Source: Fidelibacterota bacterium MT.SAG.3 (GTDB lineage: Bacteria > Fidelibacterota > SORT01). Taken from it: 53,149 nucleotides of DNA. The position numbers were made by a program, and so were the translations under genes. The notes under the pieces were generated by a model. It did not search any database, had not been told where the DNA came from, and saw only the letters and a list, made by a program, of their open reading frames with translations. The stretch spans positions 1-53,149 of the forward strand of contig SORT01000010.1 of NCBI GenBank assembly GCA_004402895.1, read 5' to 3'. Positions 44,338-53,129 of the stretch are shown here, one piece after another (position 1 is the first letter of the stretch; each line of letters starts with the position of its first letter).

Positions 44338-44781
44338 TCACTCGGGTTTCGTCATCAGGGAATCTTCGATCAGAGCAAGGTAGAAGTCTTCTTTCTTTTT
44401 CATCTCATCCCTCGATTCGGAGCTCGAATCCTCATATCCTGCAAGATGAAGCATACCGTGAATTACAACACGAATTATTTCGTCTGAGTGGGAATTATTG
44501 AATAATTTTGAATTCCGTTCCGTTGTCTCCAAACTAACATAAATCTCGCCTTCAATAGGCTTCGAACCTTCATGAAGAGGGAAAGTCAGAACATCCGTCG
44601 AGTAATCGTGCCCGAGATATTTTTTGTTTACTTCTTGAATTTCCTCGTCAGAAACAAGCAAAACAGAAACAGAGGTGTAATCCTTATCTTCTCCATCTAA
44701 TACAGAAGACATCGCCGATTTCACGACTTCGGATTTCAGTATCCCGCGTTCATTACCGACTAGGTTAAGTTCTTTGTTCAT
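44338..44781 (-). CDS. ybeY: Endoribonuclease YbeY
   Basis: 147 residues with LGHDYSTDVLTFPL and the metal motif HGMLHLAGYED. The usual motif is HGxLHLxGYDH with three His; here the third ligand is replaced by ED. I recall the same change in Bacteroidota YbeY, so it may be a lineage feature. It acts in 16S rRNA 3'-end processing and ribosome quality control. The start lies within the PgpH-like 3' end (17-base overlap). Confidence 0.94.
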   Translation of the reverse strand: MNKELNLVGNERGILKSEVVKSAMSSVLDGEDKDYTSVSVLLVSDEEIQEVNKKYLGHDYSTDVLTFPLHEGSKPIEGEIYVSLETTERNSKLFNNSHSDEIIRVVIHGMLHLAGYEDSSSESRDEMKKKEDFYLALIEDSLMTKPE

Positions 44782-47125
44782 TCATCTGCTTCTTATCTTC
44801 GTTCTCTTCCCTTTCAGGTTGCTCATCTTCGGTATCTTTTGTCTGCTTTTCAGATTTGTTTTCTTCTGTATCATCAGGATATTCAACTCTCACATGATAC
44901 ATCCCGATCAATATAGGCAGGATTGCCGCTTTGATCTTGCCGATTTCGGCTAAGGTAAGGTCGCATTCATTAAGTTGACCATCGTCAAGTCTTGTTTTGA
45001 TGATGCTGTCAACCATATCGCTGATCCTGTTCAAAGTTTTTTCTTTTATAGAGCGTGTGGCTGCTTCGATTCCTTCGCAGATCATCACAATGCCGGCTTC
45101 CTTTGAAATCGGAAGCGGACCGGGATAACGAAAATCCATCTCGTTTACATTCGGTTCATCTCCTGCCTGCTCAACGGCTTTTTTATAGAAATACTCCATT
45201 CTCATCGTACCATGGTGCGATGTTATAAAATCAATAATCGCTTGTGGAACCTTATGTTTCTTCGCAAGCTCGATTCCATCCCTCACATGTGATGAAAGTA
45301 TGAGAGCGCTAAGATTAGGTCTCAGCATTTCATGCCTGTTCTCAGCCCCCATCTGATTTTCCACAAAATATTCGGGTTTATTCATCTTTCCGATATCGTG
45401 ATAATATGAGCCTACTCTTGCGAGCAGAGAATTGGCACCTATAGCATCCGCTGCTTCCTCCGCAAGGTTACCGGATAAAACACTGTGATGATACGTTCCC
45501 GGCGCTTTTACGGCTAACTGTTTCAAAATAGGTCTATTGAGGTCTGACTGTTCGAGCAAGGTCAGATCAGTCGTGATCCCGAATGCGATCTCCAAAAATC
45601 CTATGATCCCGTAAACTATAATCGGCGATAGAAGCGCATTGCCCATCGCAAAGCCATAACTTTCCAATATAACCTCAAAACTGGAGAATTTCAGCAGTTC
45701 AACTGCCGTTATCGCAATTATGTAAGCTACAGCTACAAAAAGAAATGATTTGAATAATTGGCTTCTTGTTCTTAGACGCGTCACGGTGAAGATAGATGCC
45801 GTGCCAGCGAATGTCGACACAATGACGAAATCCAGTTTATTTCCGAGAACGACGCCGATGAGAAGCGCAAGGGTGACAGTGCCGATAAAAGCAATACGAG
45901 CATCCACTAATATTGTCAGTACCATAGATGCTATTACTATCGGAATGAGATATTCCGATAATCCCAACCTATAAATCACCAATGACGAAAAAGCAAGCAC
46001 CGAGAGGAATATAAATCCTATCAGCAGTACCATCCTGCTGTCTTTATATATTTGGGGACGGTACGCTACGATAAATGCGCTGAAGAAGAATAGTATTACC
46101 GATACCAGCAGGATGCGACCTATTTGCGGAAGAAATGTAACTATACCGCCTTCTGCGGTTCCCCTTCGAGCTTTTTCCGAAAAGAGAGATTCAAGCTTTT
46201 GTTGGATATCGGGAGTAACGCGCTCGTTTCTGTCCACAATCCGCTCATTGGCTCTGACAATATCCCGGCTGATCGGAACTTTAGCAATCACATCTTTAAT
46301 GCGGGCATCAGTCGTTACTTTATTATAAATGATGTTCGCCTTATTGAACTTCTTTAATACGTCGATGCCCACTTCAACTTCATCCCCGGTTTCTATTCCC
46401 AGGCTTGCCTTTAATCGAATCTCGGACTGAACATGTGCGTCATCTAAACTCATGTAATAGCCCTTGTCACCCAATAATTCTTCACCGTTTTCTAATACGG
46501 CTATTTTTTGCTTACTGATCTCTTCAAGCGGAATATCCAATATACCTTCGTTAAAGAGATCGCGGGCGATTCGTTCCAAATTCGCTTTGAAAGTCTCTAA
46601 TACATCTATTCCACCGGTCAGCCTGCTATCAGTATCTGTAAGAAACCGCCATTTCGGTCGGGAAAGGTTGAAATTTTGTTCTCTTTGAACACTGTTCACC
46701 AAATTAATGAGATTGAGTGAATCTTCTCTTAATTCGGCATTGAACGCCGAGTCAATTTCTGCTGCTCTCAATACTTTTGTCGTTAGGTTTTTTCCGTAAG
46801 TTGCTTTTGCTTCACGGACATTTCGGAGTGTTTCAAAGAATTTATTCATCTCATCAAGCTGAGACAGCATGATGTCATCTCTTCTCTCGAACAACGGGTA
46901 TGTTTGCTCCAAAGCCTTTTGTCTATCTTTCTCGAGTTCGGTCTTTGTCTTTAATATCGGGAAATCGAATGGAGCGATTATCTCGTCAGTGGTTATTTGA
47001 CCGACTTCATAAGCATACTCAAGCGACTTCTCTCGCGGAAAAAAGAAAAGACTGGAGACCAATAGAACTATCAGAGTCCCATATCTGATTGCCAAATCAG
47101 TTCTGTTTGTTGATTTACTTGCCAT
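44765..47125 (-). CDS. 7TM-HD (PgpH-type) membrane phosphohydrolase
   Basis: 786 residues. An N-terminal membrane helix (about 12-30), an extracytoplasmic 7TMR-HDED region (about 45-330), seven membrane helices (about 335-525) and an HD domain (about 545-730: HHSVLSGNLAEEAADAIG, SYYHDIGKM, HHGTMRMEY) are followed by an acidic, Glu/Lys-rich tail. This is the PgpH architecture, known for hydrolysing cyclic di-AMP. No diadenylate cyclase is in the window. It overlaps ybeY by 17 bases. Confidence 0.9.
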   Translation of the reverse strand: MASKSTNRTDLAIRYGTLIVLLVSSLFFFPREKSLEYAYEVGQITTDEIIAPFDFPILKTKTELEKDRQKALEQTYPLFERRDDIMLSQLDEMNKFFETLRNVREAKATYGKNLTTKVLRAAEIDSAFNAELREDSLNLINLVNSVQREQNFNLSRPKWRFLTDTDSRLTGGIDVLETFKANLERIARDLFNEGILDIPLEEISKQKIAVLENGEELLGDKGYYMSLDDAHVQSEIRLKASLGIETGDEVEVGIDVLKKFNKANIIYNKVTTDARIKDVIAKVPISRDIVRANERIVDRNERVTPDIQQKLESLFSEKARRGTAEGGIVTFLPQIGRILLVSVILFFFSAFIVAYRPQIYKDSRMVLLIGFIFLSVLAFSSLVIYRLGLSEYLIPIVIASMVLTILVDARIAFIGTVTLALLIGVVLGNKLDFVIVSTFAGTASIFTVTRLRTRSQLFKSFLFVAVAYIIAITAVELLKFSSFEVILESYGFAMGNALLSPIIVYGIIGFLEIAFGITTDLTLLEQSDLNRPILKQLAVKAPGTYHHSVLSGNLAEEAADAIGANSLLARVGSYYHDIGKMNKPEYFVENQMGAENRHEMLRPNLSALILSSHVRDGIELAKKHKVPQAIIDFITSHHGTMRMEYFYKKAVEQAGDEPNVNEMDFRYPGPLPISKEAGIVMICEGIEAATRSIKEKTLNRISDMVDSIIKTRLDDGQLNECDLTLAEIGKIKAAILPILIGMYHVRVEYPDDTEENKSEKQTKDTEDEQPEREENEDKKQMNEQRT

Positions 47126-47162
47126 CTTGTTTGAAACCTAAGGCTTGAATGAACTTAATCGG

Positions 47163-48305
47163 TTAAAGTTCCTTTAACATTTCCCGCGCGATGATCACCC
47201 TCTGAATTTCCGAGGTCCCTTCTCCGATTTCACATACTTTAGCGTCCCTGTAAAACCGCTCGACCGGAAAATCCTTCAGATATCCATATCCGCCATGAAT
47301 TTGAATCGCTTCTCCCGAAGCCCACATAGCCAATTCAGAAGCAAATAATTTCGCCATGGCGGACGCTTTAATAATATTCTTTCCCTCATCACGCATCTTT
47401 GCGGCATTATATACAAGGAGTCTGGCGGCTTCTATCCTCGTTGCCATATCAGCCAGTTTAAAGCTGATACCCTGAAACTCGAAGATTTTCTTTCCGAACG
47501 CTTTTCGTTCATTCGCGTACTTCAGCGAAATTTCATATACCCCTTCTGCCAATCCAAGACTCAGCGCCGCAACGGATATCCTGCCGCTATCCAAAATTTT
47601 CATGAATTGCTTGAAGCCTTCTCCTTTACTTCCGAGGATATTATCCGATTTTACTCTCATATTTTCAAATGTGAGAGATCTTGTGTCCGACCCCCTCCAT
47701 CCCATCTTTTTTTCAGGAGGTCCGATGATCAAACCGTGGGTATCCTTCTCGACAATAAAATTCGTTAGTTCATTCTTACCGTTTTTTTGCCCTGTCGAAG
47801 CAAGTATGACAAAAGTTTCCGCGAAGCCTGCATTTGTAATGAAACTCTTTGAACCATTGATAATATAGTCATCGCCATCTTTAACGGCAGTGGTTCGCGT
47901 GGCGGCAGCATCGCTTCCGGCATTCGGTTCCGTCAATCCGAAGGACGCTAATTTACCTCCGCTTGTGAGAGGCGGAAGATACTTTTTCTTCTGCTCTTCG
48001 CTACCGAAATAATATATCGGCCCGACGCCGAGTGATATGTGAGCGGCGAGGGTTATTGATGTCGACACACAGACTTTCGCCAATTCATGAACGGCTATTG
48101 CGTAGGATACATAATCCATCCCCGCACCGCCATATTCAGGAGAAAACGGTATTCCCATCAGTCCGAGGTCATTCATTTTTTCTACGGTTTCTACGGGAAA
48201 TCGCTCATTTTCGTCTATCTCACTTGCTATTGGAGCGACTTCGTTTATAGCAAACTCCCTTACCGTATCCCTCAGAAGCTTATGGTCGTCAGTAAAAAAA
48301 TCCAT
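47163..48305 (-). CDS. Short-chain-type acyl-CoA dehydrogenase
   Basis: 380 residues with the FAD-binding family features: LTEPNAGSDAA, the insert FGLTEPN, RKAFGKKIFEFQGISFKLADM and QIHGGYGYLKDFPVERFYRDAK. The catalytic base lies in EIGEGTSEIQR, as in short- and medium-chain enzymes. Isovaleryl-CoA dehydrogenase has its base elsewhere and lacks that Glu, so this is more likely a butyryl- or short branched-chain enzyme. It is followed by no ETF genes and sits 77 bases after the hydratase gene. Confidence 0.93.
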   Translation of the reverse strand: MDFFTDDHKLLRDTVREFAINEVAPIASEIDENERFPVETVEKMNDLGLMGIPFSPEYGGAGMDYVSYAIAVHELAKVCVSTSITLAAHISLGVGPIYYFGSEEQKKKYLPPLTSGGKLASFGLTEPNAGSDAAATRTTAVKDGDDYIINGSKSFITNAGFAETFVILASTGQKNGKNELTNFIVEKDTHGLIIGPPEKKMGWRGSDTRSLTFENMRVKSDNILGSKGEGFKQFMKILDSGRISVAALSLGLAEGVYEISLKYANERKAFGKKIFEFQGISFKLADMATRIEAARLLVYNAAKMRDEGKNIIKASAMAKLFASELAMWASGEAIQIHGGYGYLKDFPVERFYRDAKVCEIGEGTSEIQRVIIAREMLKEL

Positions 48306-48382
48306 AGTTTAACTTTGTTTAGTTTTACATCTAAATCGAAATATATGCAATATTCTCGCTCTAATCAAGAATTCAGATCGCC

Positions 48383-49168
48383 CTAATAGCCCTTATAATT
48401 GGGCTTTCTCTTCTCCAAAAACGCTTGTAGCCCCTCAAGTCTGTCCTTTGTAGGAATTGTTTTTAGATACTCAGCCCATTCAACTTCAATAGCTTCCTCA
48501 AAAGGAAGATCATAACCCTCTCTCAGAGCCTTTTTCGCTGCTTGAACGCCTACAGGTCCGTTTTCGGCGATTGCAAGCGCTATCTCTTTTGTCTTATCCA
48601 GCAGTTGATCTTCAGGCACAGCATCGCTGATCAATCCCGCTCTTAGGGCTTCTTCGGGACTTATATCCCTTCCGGTACTGATCCAATCAAGAGCGATTCC
48701 AAGCCCAACTATGCGGGAAAGCCGCTGAGTCCCGCCTGCGCCCGGCATTATTGCCAACACTACCTCCTTTAATCCCATTCGAGATTCCAAAGAAGCTACT
48801 CTTATATCTGCGGCGAGTGCAAGTTCAAGTCCCCCACCCAGTGCTGATCCGTTTATTGCAGCGATTACAGGAGCCCTCAGCGCCCAAATGGAATCTACCG
48901 CCTTTCGTATCAATTTCACTTTGTCAGCTACTTCCGACTCAGCGAACGATAACCGCTCCTTTAAGTCCGCACCGGCGCAAAAATGCTTTCCTTCACTCCG
49001 TAGTATCACGACACGAACTTTTCTTTTTTCAATCAGTGATTTGACCTGCTCTGTTGTATTCACCAGATCAAGAGCCATTTCGGAACTCAAAGCATTCACG
49101 GGGGGATTGTTGAGGATTATCTCGGAAATAAAAGATTTTTCATCTGTTTCGACTCTGACTTTACTCAC
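48383..49168 (-). CDS. Enoyl-CoA hydratase/isomerase family protein
   Basis: 261 residues. Oxyanion-hole regions HFCAGADL and NGSALGGG and the catalytic Glu region KEVVLAIMPGAGGTQRLSR are present, so it is likely an active syn-hydratase of the crotonase family. The substrate could be a short 2-enoyl-CoA or 3-methylglutaconyl-CoA, given the carboxylase context upstream. The start overlaps the GlmU-like stop by four bases. Confidence 0.93.
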   Translation of the reverse strand: MSKVRVETDEKSFISEIILNNPPVNALSSEMALDLVNTTEQVKSLIEKRKVRVVILRSEGKHFCAGADLKERLSFAESEVADKVKLIRKAVDSIWALRAPVIAAINGSALGGGLELALAADIRVASLESRMGLKEVVLAIMPGAGGTQRLSRIVGLGIALDWISTGRDISPEEALRAGLISDAVPEDQLLDKTKEIALAIAENGPVGVQAAKKALREGYDLPFEEAIEVEWAEYLKTIPTKDRLEGLQAFLEKRKPNYKGY

Positions 49169-50667
49169 AGCTCGTTAACCGCATCTTTTCCCTCTGGACT
49201 GGGAATTATATATCTCACTTTTTTAACCTCGCTGCCGTCAGTATTTGAAGAAAGATTTTTCACATGTTTTCGCTTCAGAACGGAATGCGTGATCTTAACG
49301 CCATCTTCAATTACACTGCCGAATATATAGGTGACTCCCCTTAGATGTACATCCTTCCCGATATTTACCGGATATTCATCACTGCCGGTTATCGAAACCC
49401 GTGATTCTATAAGACAACCCGTACCTATACTTACCATCCCTTTAATTTCATTTCCGTTAAGTACCGTTGTCCCTTCACGTATCTTTATTGCCTGCCCGGG
49501 AAAGCTGCTCATAACCACTCGTTCAGATATTATCACATGCGGACCTAAATGAACCTCTCCCGTCAGATGACAATTGTCGCAAATCTCAACTCCTGCCGAC
49601 AGATGAACCTCAGGTCCCAGATAGACACCTTTGTGAATGTGCAGATCACCCGAATTCTCAGAACTGTCGAGGTCAAGAATTCGTTCAACCACCTCATCGG
49701 CAATAAAAAAATCGTACTGATCCTCTATTGTGACAACATCCTTCAGCTTTTCATAAACCCGTTCACGGGCTATGGCTTCCATCTCCCGAAGTGTGCTTTT
49801 AACATTAAATCCCTCTACTAATCGGCTGTCAGTGGCTTTGACGGCACGGACTACCATCTCATTTTCATTAAATATCTTTATCAGGTCTGTTACGTAAAGC
49901 TCTCCCTGCACGTTATCGGTTGTGATCGTTCCAAGATGATTGTTCAATGCTGTTGCCCTGAAGCCATATACTCCGGTGTTGAACTCCGAAATATTGATTA
50001 GCTCATCTTTGGTGAGCTGAAATTTCTTCCCCTTATGATTCAGCTCGAAAGGTTCATCAGAGCTGATCGCTAAAATATCCTTATGCTCTATAATTTCGAC
50101 AACTTCACCCTCAAGCGAACCCGCGCTGCTGCCGTCAGAGAGACTTTCCGGAACTCTAATTATTCTCCCATACAAATTGTTTTCGGGTTTACCGACATAC
50201 TGACCGGTTAGTACCGTCATATCAGCGTTTGATTTTTGAAATGATTTTTTGAATTCGCTAATGGTATCTCCATCTATCAGTCCCATATCACCCGGCACGA
50301 TATAGATTTCGCCGTCAAATCCTGACAGCTCCAAATTATTCATTGCAATCCGTACAGCATCTCCGGTTCCATTTTGTTTTTCCTGAAAAACAAATTTCAA
50401 ATTTTCTTTTTTACCTACACTGCTCGCCACTTCATTGGCTTTTATGCCGACGACAACCAGTTGAGTTGAGTTACCGAGTCCATCTTCGAGTGCGGAACGG
50501 ACTCGCAATACGGTTGGAATACCCCATATCTCATGAAGCATTTTTGACTTCTCAGATTTGATTCGTTTCCCATGCCCTGCGGCAAGGATTATACCCACTG
50601 TGCCGCCCGACAAATCAAGCGGCGAACTTAACTCTTCAAGAAGTGAGAGTGTTTCCTCTTTTCCCAA
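49165..50667 (-). CDS. GlmU-like nucleotidyltransferase/left-handed beta-helix protein
   Basis: 500 residues. A nucleotidyltransferase domain (about 22-270) has ILAAGHGKRIKSEKSKMLHEIWG, EKQNGTGDAVRIA and EFNTGVYGF; the usual GDxPLI is GDMGLID. A hexapeptide-repeat left-handed beta-helix (about 355-470) follows. The acetyl-transfer core NIGAGT of GlmU is missing, so the second GlmU reaction is probably absent; it may make only a nucleotide sugar. It lies between the AtuA genes and the hydratase, so its place in the operon is unexpected. Confidence 0.8.
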   Translation of the reverse strand: MGKEETLSLLEELSSPLDLSGGTVGIILAAGHGKRIKSEKSKMLHEIWGIPTVLRVRSALEDGLGNSTQLVVVGIKANEVASSVGKKENLKFVFQEKQNGTGDAVRIAMNNLELSGFDGEIYIVPGDMGLIDGDTISEFKKSFQKSNADMTVLTGQYVGKPENNLYGRIIRVPESLSDGSSAGSLEGEVVEIIEHKDILAISSDEPFELNHKGKKFQLTKDELINISEFNTGVYGFRATALNNHLGTITTDNVQGELYVTDLIKIFNENEMVVRAVKATDSRLVEGFNVKSTLREMEAIARERVYEKLKDVVTIEDQYDFFIADEVVERILDLDSSENSGDLHIHKGVYLGPEVHLSAGVEICDNCHLTGEVHLGPHVIISERVVMSSFPGQAIKIREGTTVLNGNEIKGMVSIGTGCLIESRVSITGSDEYPVNIGKDVHLRGVTYIFGSVIEDGVKITHSVLKRKHVKNLSSNTDGSEVKKVRYIIPSPEGKDAVNEL

Positions 50668-50794
50668 TAAATCCCTTGTATCACTGTTTAACTAACTATT
50701 ATCGGCTTTTAAAGTAACCTGAAATTGTAAATTCAGCAAGAGGAAACTGACAGAATCTAAACAATGCCTAAGAACTATATATATTACTGTGCGA

Positions 50795-50834
50795 GTCAGG
50801 GCTTGTGTCAAGGACACTCCATTGGAGCCCTGAC
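50795..50834. other. Nested hairpin in the AtuA-GlmU intergenic gap
   Basis: A 9-bp perfect stem, GTCAGGGCT (50795-50803) with AGCCCTGAC (50826-50834), encloses GTGTC/GACAC (50805-50809 with 50813-50817). The surrounding 230-base gap (50668-50897) holds no supported gene. On the minus strand a TTGACA lies in the hairpin, 19 bases before TAATAT, so a promoter for the GlmU-like gene may overlap it. No T-run follows on either strand. Confidence 0.5.
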
Positions 50835-50897
50835 CGCATAGATTAGTTCCAATTGGCGTCAGGAAAGTCGAAAATGGAAAGTATTTCAATAAGTTTG

Positions 50898-51257
50898 CTA
50901 AATCTCGGGACGGTTTTCATCGTTCGGCAGTTCAAAATCGTCAGGCACTTCAACAGACATTAACAAGAGTCCCTGTCCGTGCGTTTTTCCTTGAGCGTCA
51001 TTTTTTAGAGACTGCGAACCTCCGCCGCCGAGCGAGTCATGCAGAATGAAATTCAGAGCAAGAAGATTCGGTAGTTCGTAACGATCGACTCTTCCTTTGA
51101 CGATGCCGCCGAAATGCTCTTTGACTCCTTCCGAAGTCACGGCATTTTTGATGATCTCATATGCTTCAGGACTTTTGGCTATCAACCCGATATTGCTGGA
51201 ATCTCCTTTATCTCCTGAACGGGAGTGAGCAATTTCAAGCAGTTTCACTTTTTTCAT
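50898..51257 (-). CDS. AtuA C-terminal-domain (ferredoxin-fold-like) protein
   Basis: 119 residues. KLLEIAHSRSGDKGDSSNIGLIA and YELPNLLALNFILHDSLGGGGSQSLKNDAQGKTHGQGLL match the small domain usually fused to the C-terminus of AtuA proteins or encoded just after them. Here it is a separate gene three bases behind the AtuA-like gene. The role is unknown but linked to acyclic-terpene and branched acyl-CoA carboxylation. Confidence 0.88.
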   Translation of the reverse strand: MKKVKLLEIAHSRSGDKGDSSNIGLIAKSPEAYEIIKNAVTSEGVKEHFGGIVKGRVDRYELPNLLALNFILHDSLGGGGSQSLKNDAQGKTHGQGLLLMSVEVPDDFELPNDENRPEI

Positions 51258-51259
51258 TT

Positions 51260-52621
51260 CTAAATTGTCTCCACGCGAACTTCAGGTTTTACCAATTCTT
51301 TGTCGATCAGCGCAGGCCAGTAAGCATAAATGTTCTTCGGGCGCGGTCTGCCGCCGGCAAATCCCGTGATACCTGGCGGTCCATTTGTGATCAGGGGCGC
51401 CAACTCTTTTCCGAATCGCTCGACTGCCGCTTTATCATTGTCACGCACTCCGAGTCGAAGCACGATCTCATTGACCTGTTCCGGCATCGGGTTAATATCG
51501 CCATGGCTTGAATTCAACCCGAGAAATTCGGTGCTTGTTTCTTCAAACTTACATCCGGCATTTTCCAATCGTTTCCAAATGATCTCAGCGCATTTTTTCG
51601 CTTTTGCCACGGCGAACGGTCCGGAAATCGTCAAGCTTCCTGACGCTTTATACCCAACAAAATGATTTATAGACACCTTATAAGTATCCGTTGCGGCACT
51701 GCCCTTTACACCGCTGATACGAATCCGGTCTGCACCATCCTCCTCCAGCTCTATACTTCCGAAATCCACAACGCAATCAGGTGTTATATAATTTGACGGT
51801 TCTCCCATTTCATACAGCAACTGCTCGCTCACCGATTGTTTATTTATCAATCCGCCAGTTCCTTCATGTTTCGTAAGTACGAAAGACCCGTCCTCGTATG
51901 CCTCAACGATCGGATAGCCTATATTCGCATAATCGGGTACATCCCACCAACGCGTGTAATTTCCGCCGGTACTTTGCGCCCCGCATTCCAGGATATGGCC
52001 CGCAACCGTACCCGCGGCAAGCAGGTCGTAATCGGTCACCTTCCACCCGAAATCATGCATCATCGGCGCAAGCGCCAACCCGGTGTCGGTTACCCTGCCG
52101 GCAATAACAATATCGGCTCCCTGGTCGAGCGCTTCCGCCATTGAAGCGGCGCCGAGATATACATTGGCAGAAACAATATCTTTTCGAATTTCTGAGAGCG
52201 GTTTCCCCGAATCCATATTATTTAGTTCAGCTCCGTTCCCCAAAAGCTCATCTAATCGTTCAAGAATATCATCGCCGCTTACGATGCCTATTTTGACGCC
52301 GCTAAGTCCAAGCTCCTTTGCCGTCTTTCTTAACGCATCAAAACAGGAGTCGAGGTTAACTCCACCGGCATTTGTGACGACCTTTATCCCCTTTTCAATC
52401 AGCTCAGGAAATATCTCCCGCATAACCTCCACGAAATCTGAAGCGTAACCTGTTTTCGAATTTTTACTTTTCTGCCGCTGCATGATAGACATGGTAACTT
52501 CTGCAAGATAATCCAATGTCAGATAATCTATAGGACCTCCCCGCACAAGCCGTGCGGGAGCATCTACAGAATCGCCCCAAAAGCCCTGACCGTTCGCTAT
52601 CCGTATCGGCTCGGATCTCAA
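51260..52621 (-). CDS. AtuA-like (DUF1446) acyclic terpene utilisation protein
   Basis: 453 residues of DUF1446: IRIANGQGFWGDSVDAPARL at the start, VTNAGGVNLDSC, IVIAGRVTDTGLALAPMMHDFGW, ECGAQSTGGN and the end ITGFAGGRPRP. AtuA is required for citronellol/geraniol growth in Pseudomonas, but its reaction is not settled. Its neighbours (carboxylase, hydratase, dehydrogenase) fit CoA-ester breakdown. The start overlaps the carboxylase stop by four bases. Confidence 0.9.
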   Translation of the reverse strand: MRSEPIRIANGQGFWGDSVDAPARLVRGGPIDYLTLDYLAEVTMSIMQRQKSKNSKTGYASDFVEVMREIFPELIEKGIKVVTNAGGVNLDSCFDALRKTAKELGLSGVKIGIVSGDDILERLDELLGNGAELNNMDSGKPLSEIRKDIVSANVYLGAASMAEALDQGADIVIAGRVTDTGLALAPMMHDFGWKVTDYDLLAAGTVAGHILECGAQSTGGNYTRWWDVPDYANIGYPIVEAYEDGSFVLTKHEGTGGLINKQSVSEQLLYEMGEPSNYITPDCVVDFGSIELEEDGADRIRISGVKGSAATDTYKVSINHFVGYKASGSLTISGPFAVAKAKKCAEIIWKRLENAGCKFEETSTEFLGLNSSHGDINPMPEQVNEIVLRLGVRDNDKAAVERFGKELAPLITNGPPGITGFAGGRPRPKNIYAYWPALIDKELVKPEVRVETI

Positions 52622-53129
52622 ATTCGCAATGTCCCTGTTACGTATTCGGGCATATCAGGATTATTTTCGGCGACTTCGAGTCCCTGAATCAAAATATTCC
52701 TTGTATCCCTCGGATCAATCACTGCATCCAACATCATACGGGCGGCAACGTAGTAAGGGGACATCTCTTCATCGTATTTATTCTTTATCTTTTCATAGAA
52801 TTCCTTTTTTTCCTCTTCACTCAGGTTTTTCTTCGTGAGAAGAACCGTATTTGCCGCTATACTGCCGTCCATGACGGCAAGACGTGTGGTAGGCCACCCA
52901 ATTATCAGTCGCGGATCGTACGCCTTCCCACACATGGCATAGTTTCCGGCTCCGAACGAATTTCGCAATATTACCGTGAATTTCGGGACTACCGAATTAG
53001 CCTGCACATTCACAAATTTTGCTCCGTCTTTGATTATTCCCTCATTTTCCGCCTTCGTGCCTACCATAAAACCCGTTACATCTTGCAGAAAGATAAGCGG
53101 GATTTTTCTTTCATTGCACAACATGATAA
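52618..53129 (-). CDS. Acyl-CoA carboxylase beta (carboxyltransferase) subunit, 5' end missing
   Basis: The last 170 residues of a biotin-dependent carboxyltransferase: LCNERKIPLIFLQDVTGFMVG, SFGAGNYAMCGKAYDPR, WPTTRLAVMDG and the C-terminal MMLDAVIDPRDTR. The pattern is that of methylcrotonyl-, geranyl- or propionyl-CoA carboxylase beta subunits. The reading frame is still open at 53129 (preceded by VI) and is broken by adapter sequence, so the Met at 53122-53124 is internal. The substrate cannot be decided; AtuA context favours geranyl- or methylcrotonyl-CoA. Confidence 0.9.

Noticed and set aside
50795-50834. A tRNA or intrinsic terminator at the nested hairpin
   Set aside because: It is too short for a tRNA, has no T-arm or acceptor pattern, and no T-run follows on either strand.
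50692-50889. A 65-codon minus-strand frame in the gap before the GlmU-like gene
   Set aside because: It runs through the nested hairpin and shows no family-like pattern; a regulatory gap is the simpler reading.
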